Assembly (NCBI RefSeq): GCF_024197615.1
Contig: NZ_JAKUKE010000001.1
Location: forward strand, 1,282,773-1,346,772
Direction: 5' to 3'
From: Desulfuromonas sp. KJ2020
GTDB taxonomy: Bacteria > Desulfobacterota > Desulfuromonadia > Desulfuromonadales > SZUA-540
DNA: 64,000 nt
In this document: positions 53,701 to 61,656 of the stretch, one piece after another
Numbering within the stretch: the first letter of the stretch is position 1
How the letters are laid out: the number at the start of each line of letters is the position of its first letter
The notes under the pieces: model-generated
What the model was told of the DNA's origin: nothing
Databases searched by the model: none
What the model saw: only the letters and a program-made list of their open reading frames with translations
Program-made: the position numbers and the translations under genes

Positions 53701-54043
53701 AGCCTACCGCATGGAAGGCAAGGATATCTGCGGGGTGCGCAGCTTTTCCGGGCTGGTGCCGGAGGTGCTCGATTTCGGGGCGGAGGTGCGCAATCTGCAG
53801 AAATGTTTCTTTGAGCTGCGTCTGCAGGCCGATCTGGCCGAAGGCAAGCGCGACACCGCCCGCCAGCGCGAGGAGATCAAAAAGCTGGGCAGCCAGATCC
53901 GCGAACGGGCCGAAGAGGAGGTCCGTCGTCGGGTTGTGGCCATGCGCCGCTATGTGCAAAACGGCGCCGACGACGAAGCCAGCCTGCAGGAGATCTTCGC
54001 GCCCGACTCTGCCGCGTCTTCCTCGCGGGAGGTCTTCCAATAG
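50708..54043 (+). CDS. Tandem AAA+ ATPase with C-terminal Lon-type protease domain
   Basis: This 1111-residue protein has a first P-loop domain (Walker A VVGSSGSGKSATVKQ, about residue 160), a second classical AAA domain (Walker A LAGPPGSGKTYMV, about 515; Walker B MVFFDEGD, about 575; sensor VLTTNRLDILDPALIRSKRL) and a Lon-type proteolytic domain with Ser921 in SVGGPSAGFALAI and Lys971 in IIGGHRKKAEK, so the Ser-Lys dyad is intact. It ends in a coiled coil (about 1040-1090). There is no membrane segment. The arrangement differs from Lon (one AAA) and from LonB (membrane helices). The preceding SPFH gene overlaps it. I infer membrane-tethered protein quality control. Confidence 0.88.
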   Translation: MSRPRKTRSPVYVRLSEKRIRQIEALVEQWNYETRLFVLRRLRQYDPTPTLFGRLRAWLRRLLKPSERNFQNLRNPELLSDWRRRFEVSGSQSASAAWEKILERELDWHDYQYLTFLLAHKTTDIFVPPPLLETFRKLYHAHILKEYTEDPLVPRAPLVLVVGSSGSGKSATVKQAIEEAVFANEVRPVIDLEVKREEVLSDQPFWRHLEDVDPELAVRIERRRKVERLRFWSRVPLIRYLFRERIGQALSSLEEQGVWVDYAMITPNDYQTAWAGEPGNYLRKAMGDERRTCIRHLEEAHSAFGRPDQMSTVKGQQASLVDTANILLDEIAYGRRDCLLIATTDQPEQFDPAIYRRFVERGLVIDIGEFWQDRHHLREVVRQELKRKNFNAGHPGQEDRILPEEQLERVVDHLYPIFHERSLRITPAYVRRLIDSIISLKGDFHDRYLDDQFLVRDALKEVARNVYGSLYKKLVGHIDRGVRWSDYIGGIKNEFSEMANNALFYNVNEEKGVVLAGPPGSGKTYMVRAWLGDNREVQDLVVNLNDLADPVNPFEGMVENLERVYDIAKMLSPAMVFFDEGDSVAPRRSAQGGSPYDKVTNKFLSIIDGESPLNRVFTVLTTNRLDILDPALIRSKRLKVLNVTGHMRDEDALRIMHKELRDLSLDEGLSFEEIVRVARALCDTPADFTAFVEKVRSLRSTEIEVLGKLMEAVKGDEEERMRFVRFNYKTLVGLLEGAAGEPSLALRARHGEESLLGCLDEAASRLGRIYRQGIFPITRWHLLSARTQLAGSPLRKGKQQLDEFLETELSKEPQVGFVVGVGANDTSGILLPIASSLVYRVFPEKIVVTGAVSTSAPGAAEMDLAVQMTRQSACEAVTLVENYLQALCPDFNLPRLLGRFLEGYTLHHQLLSASYSVGGPSAGFALAINTLSVLLNLPVLNDFGITGAPWIKGAQRGEVGASVIIGGHRKKAEKVLQYLPRMYMPQQNYLDFEPEVLEAYRMEGKDICGVRSFSGLVPEVLDFGAEVRNLQKCFFELRLQADLAEGKRDTARQREEIKKLGSQIRERAEEEVRRRVVAMRRYVQNGADDEASLQEIFAPDSAASSSREVFQ

Positions 54044-54072
54044 AATCCCGGACGGGGAATTTCCCATTGCAA

Positions 54073-54113
54073 GCGGCCGGCTTTTTGTTAATCTAGCGCA
54101 AAAAGCCGGCCGC
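54073..54113. repeat. Perfect 15-bp inverted repeat between AAA-Lon and hsp20
   Basis: GCGGCCGGCTTTTTG (54073-54087) and CAAAAAGCCGGCCGC (54099-54113) match perfectly across an 11-base loop. It begins 30 bases after the AAA-Lon stop and ends 41 bases before the hsp20 start. The following AGCCTTTTG is a weak T-run, so it may be a terminator or attenuator. It does not cover the hsp20 ribosome-binding site. Confidence 0.65.
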
Positions 54114-54153
54114 AGCCTTTTGTGACCGGGCAAACACGAGGGAGGAGAGAGTC

Positions 54154-54597
54154 ATGGCCACGGGCAAATGGAATCCGCTGCAGGAACTGCAGTTGATGCA
54201 GGAGCAGATGAATCGCCTGTTCGACCTGAGCCGCCAGCGCAGTCTGGGAGAACCGGCAGAGAGCAGCAGCTGGCATCCCGCCGTCGACATCTACGAGGAC
54301 GAAGCAGAAGTGGTGGTCAAGATGGAAGTCCCCGAGATCGATCAGAAGGACATCGATGTCACCCTCGAAGAAGGCACCCTGGTCATCAGCGGCTGCCGCG
54401 AACTCGAACGCAAGGAGAAACAGCAGAACTACCACCGCATCGAGCGCAGCTACGGCAGCTTTCGCCGCAGCTTCTCCCTGCCCGCCACCATTGACCAGGA
54501 GCGCATCAGCGCCCGTTGCGACAAAGGCGTTCTCAAGGTTGTCCTCCCCAAAAAATCAAGCGACCACCCCCGCCAGATCGAGGTGGAGGTGAAGTAG
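54154..54597 (+). CDS. Small heat-shock protein, Hsp20/alpha-crystallin family
   Basis: This 147-residue chaperone holds unfolding proteins. The alpha-crystallin domain (about 43-135) starts WHPAVDIYEDEAEVVVKMEV and has the conserved YGSFRRSFSLPATID and the GVLKVVLPK motif. The usual C-terminal IxI-type tail is reduced to RQIEVEVK. A strong GGGAGGAGAG site precedes the ATG. It follows the AAA-Lon gene on the same strand, consistent with a proteostasis unit. Confidence 0.95.
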   Translation: MATGKWNPLQELQLMQEQMNRLFDLSRQRSLGEPAESSSWHPAVDIYEDEAEVVVKMEVPEIDQKDIDVTLEEGTLVISGCRELERKEKQQNYHRIERSYGSFRRSFSLPATIDQERISARCDKGVLKVVLPKKSSDHPRQIEVEVK

Positions 54598-54625
54598 AAA
54601 ACGCTGTGTTGACTGCAAACGAAGT

Positions 54626-54660
54626 GGAGCGGAGGCCTTGCCGGCTGCCGCTCCGTTTTT
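54626..54660 (+). terminator. Rho-independent terminator after hsp20
   Basis: GGAGCGG pairs with CCGCTCC around a GC-rich interior (GGCCTTGCCGGC) and is followed by GTTTTTG. It lies 29 bases past the hsp20 stop. Its core GGAGCGGAGGCC recurs at 56222 and, with one change, at 57549. Confidence 0.8.
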
Positions 54661-54822
54661 GTGTGGCCGGTTTAGCGGTAGCAGGGTCTAGTGCAAGGTG
54701 AATCTACCCGTGAGGTGGTTTGGAATCACGTTGGGAGCGTCTCGCACGCTCTGTAGAAGTCACTCTTTGGGTTGATAGGCGGTTGAACCTGGCCCTTCTG
54801 ACCCATCTTCGAAGGAGTTTGC

Positions 54823-56175
54823 ATGATGAATTTTTCGCTGTCTGCCGCCCAGGAGGAGCTCCGGACCAGGGCCAGGGAATTTGCCCGCACGGAGGTTCTG
54901 CCGGCTTCCTGGCATTACGATGAGCGTGACGAGATCCCCCTCTTTCTGCTTGAAAGGGCACGGGAGGAAGGTTTTTTAAACCACGACATTCCGGTTGAGT
55001 ACGGCGGCCTGGGGCTTGGCATCCTGGACAGTGTTCTGATCTCCGAGGAGATTGCCGCGGCTTGCCCGGGCGTGGCCACGTCCGTTTTCGACAACTCCCT
55101 CGGGTTCGAGCCTCTTCTTCTTTGCCGGAACGAGGCGCTGAAAAAGGATTATTTCAGGCGGATACGTGAAGAGGGCAAGTACATCTGCTTTGCCACTTCA
55201 GAGCCGACCATGGGTTCCAATGTGGCGGGCATGCGCTGTCAGGCCAAACCCGATGGCGACGACTTTCTTTTGAACGGTACCAAGTTCTGGATCACCAATG
55301 GCGGCATCGCGGATTATATGACCGTGTTCGCCACCGTCGACCCCCAGGCGGGACACAAGGGCATCGGCGCTTTTCTGGTGGAAAAATCCTGGGAGGGGGT
55401 TGAGGTCGGAGAACACATCCCCAAACTGGGACAGCGCTGCTCCAATACGGCGGGACTTCATTTCCGCAATGTCCGCGTACCCCGGCACAATGTCATCGCC
55501 CCGCCTGGCGAGGGGTTTGCCCTGGCTATGAAGACCTTCGCCCGGACGCGACCCGTTATCGGCGCCTTTGCCGTAGGGGCGGCCCGTTCGGCCATGGAAT
55601 ACGCCATCGACTACGCCAAAAAACGCCAGGCTTTCGGAGCGCCGCTGGCCAACTTTCAGGCCATCCAGTTCAAAATCGCCGAGATGTACCAAAAGGTTGA
55701 GACGGCCCGCCTGCTGGTCTGGAAAGCGGCCTGGGAGGCCGATGCCGGGCACGACCCGACCATTTCGGCCTCAATAGCCAAGATGGTGGCGACGGAAACG
55801 GCCATGGAGGTGGTGAACGAGGCTCTGCAGATCTTTGGCGGCTACGGGTATACCCGGATGTTCCCCCTCGAGAAACTGCTGCGGGATGTGCGGCTTTTCA
55901 CCATTTACGAGGGGACCAGCGAAATTCAGCGGATGGTCCTCGCCGGCCATGCTCTGGAGAAGTACGTCCCGGCCATGCCGGCCCTCGATCAGTTCCCCTT
56001 GATGCGAGGGATGGATCTGAACCCGAAGGACTCTACGCAAGGCTCGTCTGGGGCCTGGCGTTGCCGGATGTGCGGGCATATCCATTATGGCGACGAGGCG
56101 CCGGCGCAGTGCCCCCTCTGTTTTTTTCCGCAGACGGCCTTTAAACGCGTCTGGCCGGCAGACGGGGAAGAGTGA
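54823..56175 (+). CDS. Acyl-CoA dehydrogenase fused to a rubredoxin-like domain
   Basis: This 450-residue protein has a standard acyl-CoA dehydrogenase body: FATSEPTMGSNVAGMRC (FAD/substrate region), FWITNGGIADYMTVFATVD, the family signature QIFGGYGYTRMFPLEKLLRD and YEGTSEIQRMVLAGH. After about residue 400 comes a rubredoxin-like domain with two CxxC motifs, WRCRMCGHIHYGDEAP and CPLC, which should bind one iron. This gives the flavin a built-in one-electron carrier. Two ATG codons are adjacent (54823, 54826); AAGGAG favours the first. No electron-transfer flavoprotein genes are nearby. The acyl substrate is unknown. Confidence 0.92.
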   Translation: MMNFSLSAAQEELRTRAREFARTEVLPASWHYDERDEIPLFLLERAREEGFLNHDIPVEYGGLGLGILDSVLISEEIAAACPGVATSVFDNSLGFEPLLLCRNEALKKDYFRRIREEGKYICFATSEPTMGSNVAGMRCQAKPDGDDFLLNGTKFWITNGGIADYMTVFATVDPQAGHKGIGAFLVEKSWEGVEVGEHIPKLGQRCSNTAGLHFRNVRVPRHNVIAPPGEGFALAMKTFARTRPVIGAFAVGAARSAMEYAIDYAKKRQAFGAPLANFQAIQFKIAEMYQKVETARLLVWKAAWEADAGHDPTISASIAKMVATETAMEVVNEALQIFGGYGYTRMFPLEKLLRDVRLFTIYEGTSEIQRMVLAGHALEKYVPAMPALDQFPLMRGMDLNPKDSTQGSSGAWRCRMCGHIHYGDEAPAQCPLCFFPQTAFKRVWPADGEE

Positions 56176-56218
56176 AAAGGTTGGTGGGGAAGGTGAAAGC
56201 GACCCTGTGAGTGCAGCG

Positions 56219-56255
56219 AAGCAGAGCGGAGGCCGTGCTGGATTCCGCTCTGCTT
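56219..56255. terminator. Stem-loop between convergent genes
   Basis: AAGCAGAGCGG pairs perfectly with CCGCTCTGCTT across a 15-base loop. It lies between the 3' ends of the acyl-CoA dehydrogenase gene and the convergent MscS gene and could act on both strands, though the T-runs are short. Confidence 0.65.
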
Positions 56256-56285
56256 TGGCGACCAGGCAGGATGTTTCGCAATGGT

Positions 56286-57152
56286 TCAGGATTTGGAATC
56301 CATCAGCGTGACCTCCAGCGGCTGGAGCTTGAGGGTTTCAAAGGGCAACTCCACCCCCGCCTGATTCAGGGTCTTGAAAGCCTTTTCCCGTAGCTCGAAA
56401 CGTTTTTCAACATGCCTTTTTTCATCATCGAGCCAGGCCTGCAGTTCCACCGCCACATTGTAATCGTTCAGTTCTGTGACCACCACGCGCGGCGCGGGAC
56501 TGGTCATATATGCCGGATCGTCCTGTACCAGTGCCAGTAACAGCCCGCGGATGTGGTCTAAATCCTCCAGGACCCCGACCGTAACTTTTACATCAATGCG
56601 CAGGTGTGGAAAGTTGGTATAGGAGGCAACGGTCTGGTTGATGACCTGGGTGTTCGGCACAGCCAGCATGCGGCCGTCGGAAGTCACCACCCGGGTTGAG
56701 CGCAGGGTGATTCGTTCGATCCGGCCATACACCCCTTCGATCTCAACCAGATCCCCAAGAACGAAGGGGCGGTCGATAAAAATCAGGATCCCCGAGATGA
56801 GGTTGGACAAGGCATCGCGGGCGGCAAAGCCGATGGTCAACCCGACGATGCCCAGGGAGGTCAGCAGGGCGGAGGTTTTGATGCCTGCAGAGTCCAGGGC
56901 CGTAATGAAACCGATTGTCAGCAGGGCGAATTTAACGATTGTTTCAAGAAAGGAAAAGCTCGTTTCATCCATCTTGCGCCGAAAGGTAGCACGCATCAGT
57001 CCCTGTACAATGCGCCACAGGGTATAAAAAGCGATAAGTATGACCAGGGCCACCACGAGGTTGATCGTCCATTCAGTGAGCAGTTGGCCCACCACCTGGG
57101 GCCCTAGAAAATCTTCCAGCCTTTCCGAAATAGCGGAAGTATATGACGTCAT
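56286..57152 (-). CDS. MscS-family mechanosensitive channel
   Basis: This 288-residue protein has three N-terminal membrane helices (WTINLVVALVILIAFYTLWR, FSFLETIVKFALLTIGFITA, and the pore helix ALLTSLGIVGLTIGFAARDA). The MscS beta domain follows (RPFVLGDLVEIEGVYGRIER, VPNTQVINQTVASYTNF) and a mixed C-terminal domain. It would release solutes on hypo-osmotic shock. GGGAGG precedes ATG 57152; a longer reading has no such site. A second MscS-type gene lies 436 bases away on the same strand. Confidence 0.94.
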   Translation of the reverse strand: MTSYTSAISERLEDFLGPQVVGQLLTEWTINLVVALVILIAFYTLWRIVQGLMRATFRRKMDETSFSFLETIVKFALLTIGFITALDSAGIKTSALLTSLGIVGLTIGFAARDALSNLISGILIFIDRPFVLGDLVEIEGVYGRIERITLRSTRVVTSDGRMLAVPNTQVINQTVASYTNFPHLRIDVKVTVGVLEDLDHIRGLLLALVQDDPAYMTSPAPRVVVTELNDYNVAVELQAWLDDEKRHVEKRFELREKAFKTLNQAGVELPFETLKLQPLEVTLMDSKS

Positions 57153-57587
57153 GAAATCCTCCCGGTTTGATGTCGATTTAAAGCACATATCATAATGAAA
57201 ACAGGCCAAAAGACAGGGCTATGGAAATCGAGGACGAAAGAGGCTGAAATGCATCCTCTGGCGGGAAAAAGATACTCGGTCATTACTTTGTTTCGCCCGA
57301 GGGATCTCCCTTTCGGAGTTGTTTTAGAAGGGCGACGGTAAAGTAATGAACCCAAGCGGAGGCGGCGAGGATTTCTTGTGCGCAGGCTTGAAACTCCAAA
57401 AAGTGTTGGGAAACTCCCGATAAATAGAGGGAATATGTCTGTAGCGATCCCGCCTTATGTTGATAATATCAGGTGGTAAGGGTATTTCAATGCCAGGGTC
57501 ATGCGCAGGTGGGTGAGGGCGAAAGCAGGAAATCCATTCAATGCCAAGAGAGCGGAAGGCCTGGCTGGCCCCCCGCTCTTTTGTGTC
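57153..57587. other. Intergenic region between two MscS genes
   Basis: About 435 bases contain no convincing gene. The stem-loop AGAGCGG/CCGCTCT at 57549-57579, followed by TTTTG on the plus strand, resembles those at 54626 and 56222. The remainder probably contains the promoter of the first MscS gene, which I could not place. Confidence 0.4.
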
Positions 57588-58706
57588 TCAGGCCTCGGCG
57601 TCGGCCGGGGCGGGCAGGCCGTCCTCTTCCTTGCCGCGCAGATAGATGCTGCGGCTGGGGAAGGCGATCTCCAAACCCAGGTCTTCGAGAATGTCCATGA
57701 CCTGCAGGCAGACGTCCTGGCGGGCGTCGAGGTAATCGGCCCAGACCGTGGTGGTGGTGAAGCAGTAGACCATGATGTCGAGGGAGGAGGCGCCGAAGTC
57801 GGTGAAGTTGACGAGGAAGAACTCCTGGTCAATGGCCGGATGACGGCGCAACAGGGCGCGGATGCGTTCTACCGCCTCGCGCATCTGGGCGGGGGTGGTT
57901 TCATAGGTGACGCCGACGGTCATTTTGATGCGGCGCTTGGGCATGCGGCTGAAGTTGTCCAGGGGCATGTTGGCGATGACGTTGTTGGGGACGGAGATCA
58001 GGGTCTGGGCGAAGGTGCGGATTTTGGTGGAGCGGAAGCCGACCTCTTCGACGGTCCCCTCCATGTCTCCCGCCTTGATCCAGTCGCCGACGCCGAAGGG
58101 GCGGTCGAGGATGATCATGAAGGAACCGAAGATATTGGAGAGGGTGTCTTTGGCGGCCAGGGCCACGGCGACGCCGCCGATGCCGAGGGAGGCGAGCAGC
58201 CCCGAGATGGAGTAGCCGAGGTTTTGCACAGCCATGAGGAAGGCCATGAAAACGATAAAGACCCGCAGGCTCTTGCGCACGAAGGGAAGCAGGTTGTCGT
58301 CGAGGGTCGAGTCGGTGCGGTGAGCCCACTTGGCCAGATAGGCCTCGAGCACGCAGATCAGATTGAACAGGGCCCAGGCGATGTCGAAGGTGATGAGCAC
58401 CTTGAGCAAAGCGTGGGCGAAGCGGCGGATATCCACTGGTTCCACTGGCAGTTGCAGAACCTGAACGGCCAGAAAGAGGCCGACCAGCGTGACGAGAAAG
58501 GTGCCGGGCTTGCGCAGGCTCTGCAGGGTCAGGTCATCGTAGGGGTTGGCGGATTTGGCGGCCAGCGGCACGAGAAAGCGGTTGAACAGGTGGTCGGCGA
58601 CCCGCCGCAGAATCAGGGCCGCCAGCAGAATGCCGAAGGCCGTGGCGTAACGGCCGAAGCCGATGCCGAAGACATGCTGATCAAAAAGGGTGTGCAGGGT
58701 TTCCAT
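57588..58706 (-). CDS. MscS-family channel with extended N-terminus
   Basis: This 372-residue protein has about five membrane helices (ATAFGILLAALILRRVADHL, FLVTLVGLFLAVQVL, SLRVFIVFMAFLMAVQNLGY, and the pore helix SGLLASLGIGGVAVALAAKD). Then the MscS core follows: DRPFGVGDWIKAGDMEGTVE and ISVPNNVIANMPLDNFSRMP. The two extra N-terminal helices distinguish it from the neighbouring 288-residue channel (YbdG/YnaI-like layout). GGGAG precedes the ATG. Confidence 0.92.
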   Translation of the reverse strand: METLHTLFDQHVFGIGFGRYATAFGILLAALILRRVADHLFNRFLVPLAAKSANPYDDLTLQSLRKPGTFLVTLVGLFLAVQVLQLPVEPVDIRRFAHALLKVLITFDIAWALFNLICVLEAYLAKWAHRTDSTLDDNLLPFVRKSLRVFIVFMAFLMAVQNLGYSISGLLASLGIGGVAVALAAKDTLSNIFGSFMIILDRPFGVGDWIKAGDMEGTVEEVGFRSTKIRTFAQTLISVPNNVIANMPLDNFSRMPKRRIKMTVGVTYETTPAQMREAVERIRALLRRHPAIDQEFFLVNFTDFGASSLDIMVYCFTTTTVWADYLDARQDVCLQVMDILEDLGLEIAFPSRSIYLRGKEEDGLPAPADAEA

Positions 58707-58773
58707 GAGTCACTCCCGAAGTGTGGTTAGGGGCTTTTCTTAGCAGATACACCGGGGGAATGCAAGGGCAGGA

Positions 58774-59304
58774 CTAGGGCGCCCAGAGGCCACGTTCGGC
58801 CTGACGGGCGGTCTTTTCGGCCTGCAGAAAATCCTGTTTGTGGGCGAAACTGAAGCGCCTATAGACCACGGCCAGCCCCTTTTCGAGCAGGAGGCGGTTG
58901 AGCTGAGTGCCATCCTCCAGGTAGACGTAGGCCAGCAGACGGCCGTAGCGGTCGCGTTCTTCCTCTTCGGTCATCAGGCGCACAGTGCGGTTCTTGACGA
59001 GGGCGATGTTATGCTGCAGGGCGGCCTTGGCCATGGGGCGCAGGTTTTTGGCGGGGACGCCGAGACGGGTGAAGCCGCGGTCGCGGGAGGAATCCTCATG
59101 TTCCGGCGTGTCGATACCGAGGAGGCGCACCTTGCCGATGCCGGCTACCTTCAGGGTGTCGCCGTCGTAAACCCACTCGACGGTGCCGCTGAGGCCGGTG
59201 GCGGTGGGCGGAGGGTCTGGCCGCTTCTGCATCCCCAACAGCAGGCTGGTCAGCAGAAAGATGAAGAAGACTCCGTATTTCAGAGGGAGGCGGGAAAACC
59301 TCAT
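58774..59304 (-). CDS. Thermonuclease-family (SNase-like) exported protein
   Basis: This 176-residue protein has one N-terminal hydrophobic segment (LKYGVFFIFLLTSLLLG), likely a signal or anchor, then an SNase fold: VEWVYDGDTLKVAGIGKVRL, LGIDTPEH, ERDRYGRLLAYVYLEDG and LLLEKGLAVVYRR, including the catalytic Asp/Arg/Glu region. It should cut DNA or RNA in the presence of Ca2+. The ATG at 59304 overlaps the upstream stop (ATGA). Confidence 0.9.
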   Translation of the reverse strand: MRFSRLPLKYGVFFIFLLTSLLLGMQKRPDPPPTATGLSGTVEWVYDGDTLKVAGIGKVRLLGIDTPEHEDSSRDRGFTRLGVPAKNLRPMAKAALQHNIALVKNRTVRLMTEEEERDRYGRLLAYVYLEDGTQLNRLLLEKGLAVVYRRFSFAHKQDFLQAEKTARQAERGLWAP

Positions 59305-59726
59305 GGTCGCCCCCATAGCAGGCGGGCGAATAGACCGCTTAAGAAGCCCCAGATCAGGTGGATCAGCAGCACGAAAAAGGGGGCGGTGATGCCGAGCTGG
59401 AGGCCGAACAGACCGTAAGGGGTGAGCTGGGGAAAGACGTACAGCAGCTGCCAGGCGGCGGGAACCAGGCTGACCCAGAGTGCCTTGCGAATCCACTGCC
59501 GGCGCCGGCGTGGCGAGGCGACGGTGACGAAAAAGAGCAAGGCCCAGGCGCCGCCCCGAAAGAGGCGGGGGTAGAGCCATTCCGGGGAGAGGGGATCATG
59601 CAGGAGGAATTCTGCCGTGGGGATCAGCTCTCCCCTGGGTAAAACCCCCAACAGAAGGCTGACGACAAAGGCGCCGATCAGGCCGGCACAGGCGCAGACA
59701 GCTAACAGGGCACGGGTTCGAGGCAC
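59301..59726 (-). CDS. Small membrane protein, unknown function
   Basis: This 141-residue protein has four hydrophobic segments (LLAVCACAGLIGAFVVSLLL, GGAWALLFFVTVA, ALWVSLVPAAWQLLYVF, GITAPFFVLLIHLIWGFLSG) with a basic loop PRRRRQWIRK in between. No family recognised. The start is GTG with AGGAG upstream. It overlaps the nuclease gene and follows the larE-like gene by 19 bases, so the three form one operon. Confidence 0.7.
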   Translation of the reverse strand: MPRTRALLAVCACAGLIGAFVVSLLLGVLPRGELIPTAEFLLHDPLSPEWLYPRLFRGGAWALLFFVTVASPRRRRQWIRKALWVSLVPAAWQLLYVFPQLTPYGLFGLQLGITAPFFVLLIHLIWGFLSGLFARLLWGRP

Positions 59727-59745
59727 GGAGACTCTCCTGTGAAAA

Positions 59746-60567
59746 TCATGGGTTGGCTGATAAATCGGCCGGGTTCAGGCTCCCCTGGCGGTAGCCCTCC
59801 AGATCGAGGGACACGTAGGTAAAGCCGGCCTGTCGACAAATGGCGACAATCTCGCCGCGCAGGGCCGGGTCAAGCAGGCGGCGAAAATCGTCCGGATTGA
59901 CTTCAAGGCGCGCCACCTCGCCATGGTAGCGTACCCTGAAGCCACTGAAGCCGCGGCTGGCCAGGAATTCCTCACAGCGGCGCACCTGCTGGAGACGCTC
60001 TGCGGTAATGGTCGTGCCGTAGGGGAAGCGGGTGAGGTAGCAGGTCAGCGGCGGCTTGTCCCAGCCCGGCAAGCCTGCTTGGCGGCTTAAGTTGCGGATA
60101 TCCTCTTTACCCAGCCCAGCTTCCTCCAGAGGAGAGCGCACACCCAGCTCGCGGGCAGCCTGGGTCCCCGGTCGATAGTCGAGAGAGTCGTCGGCATTGG
60201 TGCCATCAACCAGCAGGTCGAAGCCGGCATCCCGCGCAGCCTGAAGGCAAAGGGCGAAGATAAACTGCTTGCAGAAATAACAGCGCCGGGGATCGTTGGT
60301 TCTGACCTCCTCTCGCACCAGCGGATCAAGGTGGATCAAGTGATGCCGGATGCCCCTGGCGGCTGTGAAAGCCTGGCAAAAGCCCAGTTCTTCTTGGGGG
60401 AAAGCGTCCGCAGAGGCGGTTATCGCCAACACGTTTTCCACGCCCAGGGCTTCAACGGCGGCGTACAGCAGCAGGGTCGAATCGACTCCCCCCGAAAAAG
60501 CGACCGCCACGCGGCCCAGGGGAGTCAGTCGGGCCAGTAAACGGGTGTAGAGTGCCGGTTGAGACAT
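59746..60567 (-). CDS. LarE-family ATP-dependent sulfur transferase
   Basis: This 273-residue protein has the PP-loop VAFSGGVDSTLLLYAAVEAL, DPRRCYFCKQFIF, LLVDGTNADDSLDYRPG and LTCYLTRFPYG, all matching LarE. The last Cys aligns with the sacrificial Cys of Lactobacillus LarE, while the RCYFCK Cys could support an iron-sulfur variant. LarE supplies sulfur for the nickel-pincer cofactor; larB, larC and larA are not in the window, so another thiolation role is possible. Confidence 0.88.
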   Translation of the reverse strand: MSQPALYTRLLARLTPLGRVAVAFSGGVDSTLLLYAAVEALGVENVLAITASADAFPQEELGFCQAFTAARGIRHHLIHLDPLVREEVRTNDPRRCYFCKQFIFALCLQAARDAGFDLLVDGTNADDSLDYRPGTQAARELGVRSPLEEAGLGKEDIRNLSRQAGLPGWDKPPLTCYLTRFPYGTTITAERLQQVRRCEEFLASRGFSGFRVRYHGEVARLEVNPDDFRRLLDPALRGEIVAICRQAGFTYVSLDLEGYRQGSLNPADLSANP

Positions 60568-60616
60568 CTGCCATCCTTTTAACCACCTTCCCGAACCGGA
60601 AAAGGCGGAAAGTTAA

Positions 60617-60641
60617 TAAAAAGGCCGGGGGGACCCGGCCT
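60617..60641 (-). terminator. Rho-independent terminator after cysK
   Basis: On the minus strand AGGCCGGG and CCCGGCCT pair around a four-base loop, followed by TTTTATT. It lies about 54 bases beyond the cysK stop and 50 bases before the larE-like gene start. Confidence 0.85.
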
Positions 60642-60694
60642 GGTGGTATGACGATGCTCTGCCTGCCCTTGCCGGCAGACAGGGGCAGGCGTTG

Positions 60695-61615
60695 CTAGTC
60701 GAAGATGCCGGTGGAGAGGTAGCGTTCGCCCGTGTCGCAGAGAATGGTTACCACGTTCTTGCCCGCTCCCAGGCGGCGCGCCACCTGCATGGCGGCATAG
60801 ACGTTGGCCCCGGCCGAGATGCCGGCAAAAAGACCTTCCTCCCGGGCCAGGCGGCGGGCCGTGTTCATGGCCTCTTCGTTGCTGACCGGCAGAATTTCGT
60901 TGTAGATCGCGGTGTCAAGGGTGTCGGGAATGAAGCCGGCGCCGATGCCCTGGATCATGTGGGGGCCGGGGTCACCGCCGGAAAGCACGGGGGAATCCGC
61001 CGGTTCCACAGCGACAATGTGTACGCCCGGGTTGTGCCGGCGCAGAACGCGGCCGACGCCGGTGATGGTGCCGCCGGTGCCGACGCCGGCCACAAAGGCA
61101 TCGACCTTTCCGGCCAGGGCCTCAACGATTTCGGGACCGGTCGTCTGCTCGTGGACGCGGGGATTGGCCGGGTTTTTAAACTGCTGCAGCATGAAGGTAC
61201 CCTGGTTCGCGGCCAACTCTTCCGCTTTGTCAATGGCGCCGCGCATGCCAAGGTTGCCCGGGGTCAGGACGAGCTCGGCCCCGTAGGCGCTCAACAGACG
61301 GCGGCGCTCCACGCTCATGGTTTCGGGCATGGTTAAAACCAGTCGGTAGCCCTTGACGGCGCAGACCAGCGACAGGCCGATGCCCGTGTTGCCGCTGGTC
61401 GGTTCGATCAGGGTGTCGCCGGGGCGGATTTCGCCCGACGTCTCAGCCGCTTCGACCATGGCCAGGGCGATGCGGTCCTTGACGCTGCCACCCGGGTTGA
61501 GTCCTTCCATTTTGCCCCAGATGGTGGCGCTCTTGGCATCCGTCATTTTGGTCAGGCGCACCAGGGGCGTGTTGCCGATCTGTCCCAGTGAATTTTCGCT
61601 CAAAGCGGTGGGCAT
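60695..61615 (-). CDS. cysK: Cysteine synthase (O-acetylserine sulfhydrylase)
   Basis: This 306-residue PLP enzyme makes cysteine from O-acetylserine and sulfide. It has [17 protein letters not shown], the PLP Lys in [14 protein letters not shown], the Asn loop TSGNTGIG, the phosphate-binding [15 protein letters not shown], and a C-terminal [23 protein letters not shown] precedes ATG 61615. It is 41 bases after the Rrf2 regulator gene and is followed by a strong terminator. Confidence 0.97.
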   Translation of the reverse strand: MPTALSENSLGQIGNTPLVRLTKMTDAKSATIWGKMEGLNPGGSVKDRIALAMVEAAETSGEIRPGDTLIEPTSGNTGIGLSLVCAVKGYRLVLTMPETMSVERRRLLSAYGAELVLTPGNLGMRGAIDKAEELAANQGTFMLQQFKNPANPRVHEQTTGPEIVEALAGKVDAFVAGVGTGGTITGVGRVLRRHNPGVHIVAVEPADSPVLSGGDPGPHMIQGIGAGFIPDTLDTAIYNEILPVSNEEAMNTARRLAREEGLFAGISAGANVYAAMQVARRLGAGKNVVTILCDTGERYLSTGIFD

Positions 61616-61656
61616 GATAAATTCCTTGGCCGTGAAGGTGGTGAAGAGGGGGCAAA

